Assembly (NCBI GenBank): GCA_963778945.1
Contig: CAVZWL010000016.1
Coordinates: 112,017 to 176,016, forward strand
Source of the DNA: Fen-1254 sp963778945
GTDB lineage: Bacteria; Bacteroidota; Ignavibacteria; UBA10030
Reading direction: 5' to 3'
DNA: 64,000 nt
A program made the position numbers and the translations under genes. Below are positions 8,927-18,360 of the stretch, piece after piece; position 1 is the stretch's first letter; every line of letters starts with the position of its first letter. The notes beneath the pieces are model-generated. The model had not been told where the DNA came from and did not search any database. It was given only the letters and a program-made list of their open reading frames with translations.

Positions 8927-9973
8927 ATGAGAAAGTCCGATCTAGCAGAACCTGAGATGAATGAACAAGATGCGGAATTAGATCGAACAATCCGTCCAAA
9001 TGTGCTTGACGATTTCATTGGCCAGGAAAAAATCGTCGAAAACATGCGTATTTTTATTATTGCTGCACGCGGACGGGGCGAGGCACTCGATCATGTTCTT
9101 TTAACGGGTCCGCCGGGACTGGGAAAAACGACGCTTTCGCATATTGTCGCAAGCGAAATGGGAACAGGTTTAAAAATGACATCCGGACCGGCTCTGGAAA
9201 AGCCGGGTGATCTTGCAGGGATTTTGACCTCTCTTGAAAAGGGAGAGGTTCTTTTTATCGATGAAATACATCGCGTACCCACAAAAATAGAAGAATATCT
9301 GTATTCTGCGATGGAAGACTATCATGTGGATATCGTTATCGATAGCGGACCCGGAGCAAAAACAATTCAACTCATGCTTCAGCCATTTACACTTGTCGGC
9401 GCAACGACACGCGCCGGATTGTTGAGTTCTCCTCTCCGGTCTCGTTTCGGTATTACAAACCGGTTGGATTATTATAGCACGGGACAGCTGGAAAAAATAA
9501 TACGCCGTTCCGCCTCCATTTTAAAGATCAATATCGATGCACCGGCTGTGGAAAAAATAGCCATGCGGGCGCGCGGAACTCCGCGCATAGCAAACCGGCT
9601 GCTCCGGCGCTGCAGAGATTTTGCCGAGGCCGATCAGCATTTAGCGGCGCACCGCGGAATCATTACGGCAGAAGTCGCAGAATTCGCATTGAAAGCCCTT
9701 GAAGTTGATGAGCATGGTCTCGATGAAATGGATAAACGGATTCTCAGCGTCTTGATCGACAAATACAATGGCGGCCCGGTCGGCTTGAATACGCTGGCCA
9801 TCGCTGTGGGTGAAGAGGCCGGCACACTGGAAGAAGTGTATGAACCGTTTCTCATTCAGGAGGGGTTCTTATCACGGACGCCTCGGGGCCGTGAAGTAAC
9901 ACCGCGGGCGTATTCACATCTCGGTTTGTCGTTCAAAACAAAAGCGCAGCATCAGATAGAGTTTGAAAAATAA
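8927..9973 (+). CDS. ruvB: Holliday junction branch migration ATPase RuvB
   Basis: The product (348 residues from this ATG) is a typical RuvB: RPNVLDDFIGQ, Walker A GPPGLGKT (61-68), Walker B with DEIH (112-115), sensor GATTRAGLLSSPLRSRFG, arginine/winged-helix region RGTPRIANRLLRR, and GLDEMDKRILSVL. It forms hexameric motors that drive branch migration with RuvA. Upstream in-frame TTG (8876) and downstream ATG (8957) are alternative starts; none has a clear ribosome binding site. The gene is intact and last in the ruvCAB cluster. Confidence 0.96.
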   Translation: MRKSDLAEPEMNEQDAELDRTIRPNVLDDFIGQEKIVENMRIFIIAARGRGEALDHVLLTGPPGLGKTTLSHIVASEMGTGLKMTSGPALEKPGDLAGILTSLEKGEVLFIDEIHRVPTKIEEYLYSAMEDYHVDIVIDSGPGAKTIQLMLQPFTLVGATTRAGLLSSPLRSRFGITNRLDYYSTGQLEKIIRRSASILKINIDAPAVEKIAMRARGTPRIANRLLRRCRDFAEADQHLAAHRGIITAEVAEFALKALEVDEHGLDEMDKRILSVLIDKYNGGPVGLNTLAIAVGEEAGTLEEVYEPFLIQEGFLSRTPRGREVTPRAYSHLGLSFKTKAQHQIEFEK

Positions 9974-9999
9974 TTTTTCTGTTAATTACGAGCCCAACA

Positions 10000-11895
10000 A
10001 TGACTAAAGCATATCGTGCTTTTCTTTTCCCTAAGGCATGGATTTTCACGACCATCGCGGCTTCCGTCCTTTTGCTTCACATCGCAATTTCAACGACAGC
10101 CGCTCAAGCACAAAAATCTTTCCGAAACAGCTATTATACGGGCGTTGCCTACGCCAATTCGAAGACGATCTTTGCCGTCGGGGACAGCGGGACAATTGCG
10201 CGGTCCCTCGATGGAGGCAAACAGTGGTCGGCAGAACCCGCAACGTGCGGGATCACAAGCGCTTTCAACAGCATAAGCTTTATCAGCGTTTCCCGCGGTT
10301 TTGTAGTTGGAGAAAAAGGCATACTCATTACGACAACCAACGGCGGAGACTCATGGTTTAAGGTTGCTTTAGGTCAAACACATGATTTGCAATCTATTTC
10401 CTTTTTCGACAACGAGCGGGGAACGATTGTCGGAAGGGGAGGAACGGTTCTTCATTCGAGCGACGGCGGAATAACATGGAAAGTCCAGATGAGCGGAACG
10501 GTAAACGATCTGAACTCGGTCAGCTTTTCGGATCAGAACAACGGCACAATTGTAGGAGCTCAAGGAACGATTCTCAAGACATCGAACGCCGGAGATACGT
10601 GGGAAGATATTTCCTCTCCGTTCATCAGCTGTATGCTGTCTTCCGTTGTCTTCTCAGGATTGAACGGTTTGATCGTCGGCGATAACGGAACAATTCTTTC
10701 GACTGTGAACGGCGGAGCAAAATGGACATTAGCGCCGAGCGGAACAGGAAATTTTTTGCTCAGCGCTGCAGCGCTGTCAGCACAATCGTTCGCTATCGCC
10801 GGCAAGAAAGGATTTATCGAAACATCTGATAACGGAAGAATAACATGGACGAAACGCGCCGCTCCTGATGCAAAGAACCTGAATGATATCGCTTTTATAA
10901 ACGAGTCCAGCGGAATTGCTGTCGGAGACGATGACGTCATCCTTACGACAAACGACGGCGGAGCTACATGGAATTCGGCATCGCTTATCTATGCGCCTTT
11001 CCAAAAGCGGGCAACGGGACGATATTCAGCTCCTCGCACTGTTGCAACCGTCTCCGGAGCAAACGGTCTTCTCATTCAGTCCAAAGATTTCGGCGAAACA
11101 TGGACCGAGCTCAATGCAAATGCAGACAAGACGTTTATGGCTATTGCATCCTGCGGCGCTTCGTTTTCCATTGCAGTCGGACTGGCCGGAAAATGCATTG
11201 CATCTCAGGACAATGGAGCATCTTGGATCTCACTCAGCAGCGGCACCAGACAATCACTGTATTCTGCAGTCGTTATAAATTCTTCTACAGCAGTCGTCGC
11301 CGGAGATTACGGCGTTATTCTGCGCACCGTTGACGGCGGAAAAACATGGAACTCGCCTTCTCTCAATATTCTCAATCACATGCGAAGCGTGGCTTTTGCC
11401 GATGACAGCACCGGGTGTATTGTCGGAAGCAACGGAATAATTCTTTTTTCGACCGATCAAGGGACAACATGGACAAAACGGAACAGCCAAGTGTTCCAAT
11501 GGCTCAACGACATTATTCCAGTCAATAAATCCGACTGGATAGCTCTCGGCGCCGGAGGCATCATACTCCAATCGACCGATGAGGGATTGACATGGCAAAC
11601 CATGACCAGCGGTGTGACTGTAGATCTTCTTGGCGCTTACTTTTTCGACAATGCAAACGGAATCGCCGTCGGATCGGGTGGCGTTATAATCCAGACTCAG
11701 GATGGAGGAAAGACATGGTCGCTTCTTTCTTCGCCGACAACGAATGATCTGCGGAATATTCAATTTTTTGACGAGACCCATGGGCTCATTATCGGCGAAG
11801 CAGGAACGATTCTCCGGACAGCCGATGGAGGAAAAACCTGGAATGTCGTTCAGTATACTAAACCGCTCTCCTTTTTCGGAATCAGCATGAATTGA
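10000..11895 (+). CDS. exported YCF48/BNR-repeat beta-propeller protein
   Basis: The 631-residue protein has an N-terminal signal peptide (hydrophobic stretch at about 13-34, ending AAQAQ). It is then built almost entirely of about 14 repeats of 40-45 residues. Each contains an IVG-x-x-GTI-type strand followed by a DGGKTW-type Asp-box-like turn. This pattern matches YCF48/photosystem II stability factor-like and sialidase-type repeats, which fold as beta-propellers. No C-terminal sorting domain is evident: the protein ends soon after the last repeat with SFFGISMN. In this lineage such proteins are secreted or outer-surface proteins of unknown substrate; a photosynthetic role is not implied. 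It is separated from ruvB by only 26 bases. Confidence 0.85.
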   Translation: MTKAYRAFLFPKAWIFTTIAASVLLLHIAISTTAAQAQKSFRNSYYTGVAYANSKTIFAVGDSGTIARSLDGGKQWSAEPATCGITSAFNSISFISVSRGFVVGEKGILITTTNGGDSWFKVALGQTHDLQSISFFDNERGTIVGRGGTVLHSSDGGITWKVQMSGTVNDLNSVSFSDQNNGTIVGAQGTILKTSNAGDTWEDISSPFISCMLSSVVFSGLNGLIVGDNGTILSTVNGGAKWTLAPSGTGNFLLSAAALSAQSFAIAGKKGFIETSDNGRITWTKRAAPDAKNLNDIAFINESSGIAVGDDDVILTTNDGGATWNSASLIYAPFQKRATGRYSAPRTVATVSGANGLLIQSKDFGETWTELNANADKTFMAIASCGASFSIAVGLAGKCIASQDNGASWISLSSGTRQSLYSAVVINSSTAVVAGDYGVILRTVDGGKTWNSPSLNILNHMRSVAFADDSTGCIVGSNGIILFSTDQGTTWTKRNSQVFQWLNDIIPVNKSDWIALGAGGIILQSTDEGLTWQTMTSGVTVDLLGAYFFDNANGIAVGSGGVIIQTQDGGKTWSLLSSPTTNDLRNIQFFDETHGLIIGEAGTILRTADGGKTWNVVQYTKPLSFFGISMN

Positions 11896-12031
11896 CTTCA
11901 CAGCTAAATTTTTGTGCTGAGATTTAAATTCTGCATCCGAACCTATCGACGTGAAAAATATATCCGATACGTGTTTTTCAAAGCCGGAGAAAATCCCGCT
12001 TAAAAACAACGTACGACCAAATTTGGCGTTC

Positions 12032-12772
12032 ATGAACAAACGTGGACACGGTTTGGCGATGTGTATGGATTTTACAGCCCCCCTTCCGCGTTCTTTCTAT
12101 CTGCATCCGGCTCTGTCTGTCGCACGCCGGCTTCTTGGCTGCTTCTTCGTCATACGCCGTGGAGGAGAATTCTTGGTGGGGAAAATAGTTGAAGTGGAAG
12201 CGTATAAACAAAACGACCCGGCATCGCATTCATACCGCGGACGAACTCGACGCAATGATGTCATGTTCTGGAAAGGCGGACATCTCTACGTTTATTTTAC
12301 ATACGGAATGCATTATTGCGCCAATGTCGTAACCGGACCCGAAGGAACCGGAGAAGCTGTCCTTATCCGGGCAGTCGTGCCCTGTACCGGAATTGAAACG
12401 ATGTTCAAGAACCGATATGGCTCGATCCGCTCGGCCGATCTCTCAGTCCTTCAGTCCCCCGATCGCACAATTTCTCCGTCTTTCATCAACCTCACCAACG
12501 GCCCTGCAAAATTCTGTAAAGCATTCGGAATCGGACATGCGGAGAATGGAACGGCCCTGATTAAAGCAGATATATGTATTTTGAAGGGAGAAACTCTTCC
12601 GGCTTCAGCCGTCGGCAGATCTCCGCGCATCGGTATTAGTGAAGGGCTGGAAAAAAGATGGCGATTCTTCGTTCAAGGGAATCCCTGGGTTTCAAAATCT
12701 CCCTCATGTTCTGCTCCCGCTAAAAAAAGTCCCGTTCATCGGCCTCTCAAGAGATCATCGCATGGAAATTGA
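12032..12772 (+). CDS. mpg: 3-methyladenine DNA glycosylase (MPG/AAG family)
   Basis: The protein shows the AAG family landmarks: ALSVARRLLGCFFV, the catalytic region GKIVEVEAY with Glu as general base, DPASHSYRGRTRRNDVMF, the aromatic lesion-binding segment GHLYVYFTYGMHYCANVV, and LTNGPAKFCKAFGI. The end (RIGIS, then WRFFVQGNPWVS) is also typical, but the last 30 residues look unlike the family and may follow an indel. The enzyme removes alkylated and deaminated purines. The start is uncertain: a GTG at 11951 and ATGs at 12059 and 12065 are also possible. Its stop overlaps the next gene. Confidence 0.9.
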   Translation: MNKRGHGLAMCMDFTAPLPRSFYLHPALSVARRLLGCFFVIRRGGEFLVGKIVEVEAYKQNDPASHSYRGRTRRNDVMFWKGGHLYVYFTYGMHYCANVVTGPEGTGEAVLIRAVVPCTGIETMFKNRYGSIRSADLSVLQSPDRTISPSFINLTNGPAKFCKAFGIGHAENGTALIKADICILKGETLPASAVGRSPRIGISEGLEKRWRFFVQGNPWVSKSPSCSAPAKKSPVHRPLKRSSHGN

Positions 12773-13408
12773 AAAAATTATCGAATTGACGAAAACTGCC
12801 TGCGATAAAACCGCCGACAAGTACCATGAGAAGTTTAAAAATGAGATAGAGCAAAAAGATTATGACAGGCTGCTTCTGGTCAAATTTTCGGATATGCTTG
12901 AAGCAGGTTCATTGTTATGCGATGCCGGCTGTGGTCCGTCCGGTCATATCGGCAAATACCTGCACGACAAAGGACACAAGGTCGTCGGAATAGACATATC
13001 GCAGAAATGCATCGACAAAGCAATCTCGTGCAATCCGGGCATGGTTTTTCAATGTATGGATATGATGCATACCGATTTTCAAAACGATTCTTTTGATGCT
13101 CTTCTATCTTTTTATTCAGTCGTCCTACGCCGAAGGAATCGATGAACTCGATGTTTGCAGAATTTAGAAGGATTCTCAAAAAAGGGGGGAAGCTAATCAT
13201 CGCGGTCAAAAAGGGGACAAGCGAAGGAATGATCGATGACGAATGGTACGAGGGGAATAAGGTGTATTTTTCGTATTTCGTTGAAGAGGAACTTAAAAAA
13301 TATCTACTGAACGACAATTTTAAAATAGAATATTTAAACACCCGCAAACCATACGATTTTGAAATCGATGTTGATCGAAGCTGCGCCATCGGAATAAAAA
13401 TAAGCTGA
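12762..13408 (+). CDS. SAM-dependent class I methyltransferase, frameshifted
   Basis: The first 125 residues contain the class I methyltransferase signature LCDAGCGPSGHIGKYL (motif I), VVGIDISQKCID (motif II) and FDALLSFYSVV (motif IV). After frame changes near 13122 and 13150 the sequence continues FAEFRRILKKGGKLIIAVKKG (the post-IV helix and strand) and a C-terminal domain to 13408. The substrate cannot be deduced; this subgroup contains small-molecule and quinone methyltransferases. It overlaps the glycosylase gene and is probably co-transcribed with it. Confidence 0.75.
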
Positions 13409-13416
13409 CTGATGCC

Positions 13417-13456
13417 ATCCGGCGCATCTTCAAGCAGAAGAGTGCATCTGCCGGAT
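13417..13456. terminator. bidirectional stem-loop between convergent genes
   Basis: ATCCGGC (13417-13423) pairs with GCCGGAT (13450-13456). Inner complementary segments (ATCTTC and GAAGA) extend the stem. It lies between the convergent methyltransferase and uvrA ends, a usual place for a shared terminator, though the T runs are poor. Confidence 0.5.
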
Positions 13457-13466
13457 TGAAGGATCG

Positions 13467-16331
13467 TCACGATCCCGACCGGGCTAATTCTTTCTTGAGA
13501 TATTTTCCTGTGTAGGAGCGTTCCGTGGACGCTATTTTTTCCGGAGTTCCCTCTGCGACAATTTCCCCTCCTTGATCCCCGCCGTCAGGACCCAGATCGA
13601 TGACCCAATCGGCTGTTTTCACGACATCGAGATTATGCTCAATGACTACGACGGTATTCCCTTTGTCGACCAGGCGGCAGAGTACCGTTGAGCAGCATTC
13701 GAATATCTTCAAAATGAAGACCGGTTGTCGGTTCATCGAGAAGATAAAGGGTCTTTCCTGTGCCGATTTTTGAAAGCTCTGTGGATAATTTTACACGCTG
13801 CGCCTCGCCTCCGGATAATGTCGTTGCCTGCTGGCCGAGACGGATATACCCGAGACCCACATCGTAGAGTGTCTGCAAATGGCGATGAATGCGGGGCAGT
13901 TCGCTGAATATTCCCATTGCTTCTTCTACCGTCATATTCAGGACATCGGCAATAGATTTTCCTTTGTAATACACCTCCAGCGTTTCACGATTATAGCGTT
14001 TTCCCCTGCAGACATCACACAAGACATACACGTCCGGCAGAAAATTCATTTCAATTTTCCTGACTCCGTCTCCTTCGCAGTTTTCACACCGCCCCCCTTT
14101 GACGTTAAAGCTGAACCTCCCGGCTTTGTAGCCGCGGATTTGCGCTTCCGGCAATTGTGTATACAGATCCCTGATGAGAGTAAAGACGCCCGTATAGGTC
14201 GCCGGATTGGAACGCGGCGTACGTCCGATAGGAGATTGGTCTATATCGATCACCTTGTCGATATGCTGCAGTCCTTCGGCGGATGAGTACGGCAGCGGAG
14301 CAATTTTTGTATCATAAAATTTCTTCGACAGAATCGGATACAATGTTTCGTTCATGAGCGTCGATTTACCCGACCCGCTGACTCCCGTTACGCATATAAA
14401 TTTTCCCAGCGGAAGTTTGAGCGTGATTTTTTTCAAGTTATTCCCCGCTGCTTCTTTGACGACAAGGAATTTGCCGTTCCCTTTGCGGCGTGCCGGCGGC
14501 AAAGCAATCGCCCGGTCGCCGCGCAGGTATTCGGCTGTCAGCGAACGCACATCGCCGCTGCTCTTTCTTCTCTTGATCTGCTGAGGCGTGCCTGTTTCTA
14601 TGAGTCTTCCGCCGTGCTCGCCCGCCCCCGGTCCCAGGTCGACAATATAATCGGCGCTTTCGATCATTTCCTTGTCATGCTCGACGACCATGACGGTATT
14701 GCCAAGGTCGCGCAGCGATTTGAGAGAATCGATAAGTTTTTGGTTGTCGCGCTGATGCAAGCCGATGCTCGGCTCATCCAGAATGTACAAAACGCCGACA
14801 AGCTGCGTTCCAATCTGTGTAGCAAGTCGGATGCGCTGTCCCTCGCCTCCGGAAAGCGTCCGGGCCGGCCGGTTAAGCGTAAGGTACGTTAATCCGACAT
14901 TGATCAAGAAATCAAGCCGCTGCCGGATTTCTTTGAGGATCGGCTGGGCAATTTCATTCTGACGGGGCGGGAGCTGAAGCTTCTGGAAAAAAATCTTTGC
15001 CTGGACGATAGACATGCAAACGACCGCATGAATATCCGTCGTTTCTCGTGTCTTCACATCTTCAAGTCGAATGGCAAGACTTTCCTTCCGCAGGCGGCCG
15101 CCGCGGCAAAGCTCGCACTCTCCCGCGCTCATAAACGATTCCACCCATTCCCGTATGCTCTGGGATGAAGTATCTGCATACCACCGATCCATCATTTTGA
15201 GCAGACCTTCAAACCGATGGTGATAAACGGTCGTTCGTCCTGATTCATGCTTGTATTCGATTTCGATTTTTTCCCCGTGTGTACCGTAGAGCAGGACCTC
15301 GCGCGCTTCCCGGGAAAGTTTTTTGAGCGGCGTATCGAAATCGAATCCGTATTTCTTTGCCACTCCTTCAATTTGAGAAAACATCCATGTTGAACGCGGT
15401 TTTCCGAGCGGCGCCAATCCCTCCTGGCGGATGGAAAGATTCTCATCCGGAAGAATCAGGTGAAGATCGAACTTGCGCAGCTCGCCCAATCCCTCGCACC
15501 CGGGACAATAACCGGCCGGAGTATTGAATGAAAAAGAACTCGGCGCCGGTTCTTCATAACTTATACCGCAGTCATGGCATGCATATTTTTGACTGAACAA
15601 TTGATCGCGGCTGCCGTCATTGACGATCAGCGCTCCTTCGCCGAATCGCAAAGCCACATCGACGGAATCTGCGACGCGCGTCCGCATTTCATTCTTTCAA
15701 AACGATCCGGTCGACGACGATTTCGATCGTATGGACTTTATAGCGGTCGACTTTCATTCCCTTCTCGACCTGACGAACTTCGCCGTCGATGCGTGCGCGC
15801 AGAAAACCGTCTTTAAGTATCTTTTCGAAGAGTTCCCGGTAATGTCCTTTGCGCCCTTTGACCACGGGGGCGAGAATCTGAAGCTTTGCGCCCGCCGGAT
15901 GAGCCATAACCGCCTCGATGATCTGATCGACGGATTGCCGCTGCACTTTCTTCCCGCATGAATAGCAGAATTGAGTGCCGGCCCGCGCAAACAGCAGTCT
16001 CAAATAATCATAAATCTCCGTTACGGTTCCGACTGTTGAGCGCGGATTGGTACTGACCGTTTTTTGTTCGATGGAAATCGACGGGCTGAGGCCTTCGATA
16101 AGATCGACATCGGGGCGCTCCATGACATCGAGAAATTGACGCGCATAGGCGGAAAGACTTTCTACATAACGGCGCTGCCCTTCTGCATAGATAGTATCGA
16201 AAGCAAGGCTCGACTTTCCCGAACCGGAAAGTCCCGTAATAACGGTCAAGAGAATCCCGCGGAATGTCGACATCCACATTCTTCAGATTGTGAACCCTTG
16301 CGCCGCGGACTATAATTTTTTCTTCAGACAT
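13467..16331 (-). CDS. uvrA: excinuclease ABC subunit A, frameshifted
   Basis: The protein starts MSEEKIIVRGARVHNLKNVDVDIPR. After a frame change near 16260 it continues with the first Walker A (GLSGSGKSSLAFDTIYAEGQRRYVES), SPSISIEQKTVSTNPRSTVGTVTEI and a CxxC zinc site (FCYSCGKKV). A second change near 15690 leads to CHDCG...CPGCEG, the ABC signature LSGGEGQRIRLATQIG, the second Walker A GVSGSGKSTL and the C-terminal zinc module CENCEGDG...CDVCRGKRYN. A third change near 13690 joins the last ABC segment (VVVIEHNLDVVKTADWVIDLGP). All family motifs are present over about 950 residues. UvrA dimers detect bulky DNA damage and load UvrB. At least the change near 13690 looks like an inserted G. 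Confidence 0.93.
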
Positions 16332-16394
16332 TTGTTCAGAAAATTTTCGGATCGGATAAATATTGCATTTTCAGATTGCGATTTCCGAATCGCC

Positions 16395-17296
16395 TTAATG
16401 CATTTTTTTTCTTTTATTGAGGTATTCAAAAAGCGCCTTATCGAACGGCGTTGCGGTATCCAGCAGAACATAATCGATATTATTATCCCGGCATTGCCGC
16501 TGATAATACTCCAAGAAATTCTTTCATCGATTGCTGGTATGCCTGCTTGAATATGCCATGGCTGTGTGGCAATGGTCTCTCCCGTTTCCATATCCTTAAA
16601 AAGGGCATCGCTGCCGAATGCAAACGTTCGTTCGCGGGGATCGAGAACCTGCATGACGACAACTTCATTTCCTTTATGCCGGAAATGTTTGAAAGCTGTC
16701 ATTGTTTTCACCGGATCGTCGAACAAATCGCTTAAAATAATCACCAGGCCGCGGCGATGGATGTGCTCTGCCAGCGTATCAAGAGCTTGAGCTGTGCCGG
16801 TCACATTTGCAGCCTTCACGAGCGACAATTCCGTCAGAATTTGCTTGAGATAGGTACGGGTGGCGCGGGGAGGCAGCGTCTTCCGGACGGCATTGTCATA
16901 AATCGTCAGCCCGACTGCATCCCGCTGCTCGATCATGAGATGCGCCAATGCCGCGGCAACGAAAGAAGCATATTCGATTTTTTTAATCGATCCTTCGGAA
17001 GCATAGTCCATCGATTTGCTGGCATCGAGAACGAGGTACGTTTTAAGATTGGTTTCCTCTTCAAATTGTTTGATAAAAAACTTGTCTGTTTTTCCGTACA
17101 CTTTCCAATCGATATGTTTGATTTCATCGCCCGGGCATATATTGCCGGTGTTCGGCAAATTCCACGCTGAAACCGTGATACGGACTTCGATGCAGCCCGG
17201 TAATGAATCCTTCCACTACCAAGTCGCGCCCGCAAGTTCCATGTTGGAAAGCTGCGCAATAACCTGAGGCTGAAGATATTTTAAATAATCTTCCAT
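16395..17296 (-). CDS. DUF58-family (vWA-like) protein, frameshifted
   Basis: The gene begins MEDYLKYLQPQVIAQLSNMEL. After two frame changes near 17215-17240 it gives VVEGFITGLHRSPYHGFSVEFAEHR, then the DUF58 hallmark GDEIKHIDWKVYGKTD and the MIDAS-like strand TYLVLDASKSMDY. A third change near 16530 gives the expected C-terminus ending DTATPFDKALFEYLNKRKK at 16395. DUF58 proteins usually sit beside MoxR ATPases and membrane vWA proteins and are thought to help assemble envelope or metal-containing complexes. No MoxR gene is in this window, so the role here is open. Confidence 0.8.
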
Positions 17297-17324
17297 ACGC
17301 CGATTGAGAAAATGTTTAGGAATA

Positions 17325-17827
17325 TTACGGAGTTTGGTGCTTCGCAGCGCCAAAGAATTTTTCGCTGCACTCCGGGCAGAGACCGTGGGTTAATTGAGGC
17401 GAACCCGATTCGATCAAATACGCTTCTATCGGGTGCCATGTTCCATCCGGTTTGCGGAATTTTTTGCAGCCGGCACAAAGGGGCAGCAGCAATTCGAGGT
17501 TTTTTATCCGTCTTCTGTTCTTCGCGTTGAATTTTCATAACCGTAAGGAACCCGACAATGAGAAAAAGTATGCCGATCACATCGAAGAGGTTGCCGAGGA
17601 GAGTAATGATGATCTCAGCCGATGATAACGCCGTTTGCTTAAAATCGAACGATTGAATTTCCGAGCGTTCTTCGATAATGTCGCTCACACGTCCGAAGAG
17701 CGAGAAAAAGCGCTGCGGGCAGGAACAGCGCCATCGAGTGAAATTCCTTCCGTTTTCTCCAAACAAGGATAAAACAGGTAAACAGCAAGAGACCGCTGAG
17801 CAAATCGATCGCGACAACCAGAATCAT
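17325..17827 (-). CDS. small membrane protein with C-terminal CxxCK...CPxC zinc motif, frameshifted
   Basis: The frame opening MILVVAIDLLSGLLLFTCFILVWRKRKEF gives a first transmembrane segment. A frame change near 17700 leads to a coiled linker and a second hydrophobic segment (IITLLGNLFDVIGILFLIVGFL). After another change near 17480 the C-terminus reads LCAGCKKFRKPDGTWHPIEAYL...THGLCPECSEKFFG. This last module matches the CxxCKKIRDxxGxWxxxExY...SHGICPxC motif often found at the end of sensor proteins in environmental bacteria, and its four Cys could bind zinc. The function is unknown; a small membrane redox or metal sensor is possible. Confidence 0.65.
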
Positions 17828-17836
17828 GGCTTTTCC

Positions 17837-18359
17837 CTATTGGTTTTTTTCAGCCCGATTTCTGCCGACATCGGGATGATGCTGCCGTTCCATGAGAACC
17901 TGAGCGGGATCTTTGCCGAGATTCGATAATTCAAGACGCGCAGAGGAACTCAACGCATCATTCGGATACGTATTCAAGAAAAATTCAAAAGCGGCTTTTG
18001 CCGAATCCAGCTGATGAAAATCGTTCTCGTATATGAATCCCAGAAGGAATGCGGCATTCGAAGAAACCGGATGATGCGGAAATTTTACGACCAGATCATG
18101 ATACGACTTCAAAGCTGCACGATTGTCATGTTTATAATTCTGATATATGATTCCGGAGGCATAATATGCTTCGGGTGTTCGTGCGCTGTCGGGATAGGTC
18201 CGCGATGAGTTCATGATATGCTTCAAGCGCTCCGTCGTAGTTCTCTTCTCTTTGTGCGCTTTCCCCTTTTTTATACATTTCTTCCGCATTCGGTTTTGAA
18301 CATCCGATGAGAAGGCAAAGCGGCAGGAGAAAAATAAAAAAGCGTTTCATCGAGTTCAT
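17837..18359 (-). CDS. TPR-repeat outer-membrane lipoprotein, frameshifted
   Basis: The product starts MNSMKRFFIFLLPLCLLIGCSKPNAEEMY, a lipoprotein signal peptide with the lipobox LIGC. An AGGA ribosome binding site lies about 8 bases upstream. Tetratricopeptide-like repeats follow. A frame change near 18200 joins the first repeat to SSRTYPDSARTPEAYYASGIIYQNY and FPHHPVSSNAAFLLGFIYEN. This resembles BamD/YbgF-type envelope lipoproteins, but no BamD-specific signature was recognised. It lies directly downstream of rsmB on the same strand. Confidence 0.75.
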
Positions 18360-18360
18360 A

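Noticed and set aside
13467..16331. uvrA as a pseudogene
   Set aside because: All nucleotide-binding and zinc motifs are intact across the frames, and neighbouring essential genes show the same kind of indel, so sequencing error is more likely than decay.
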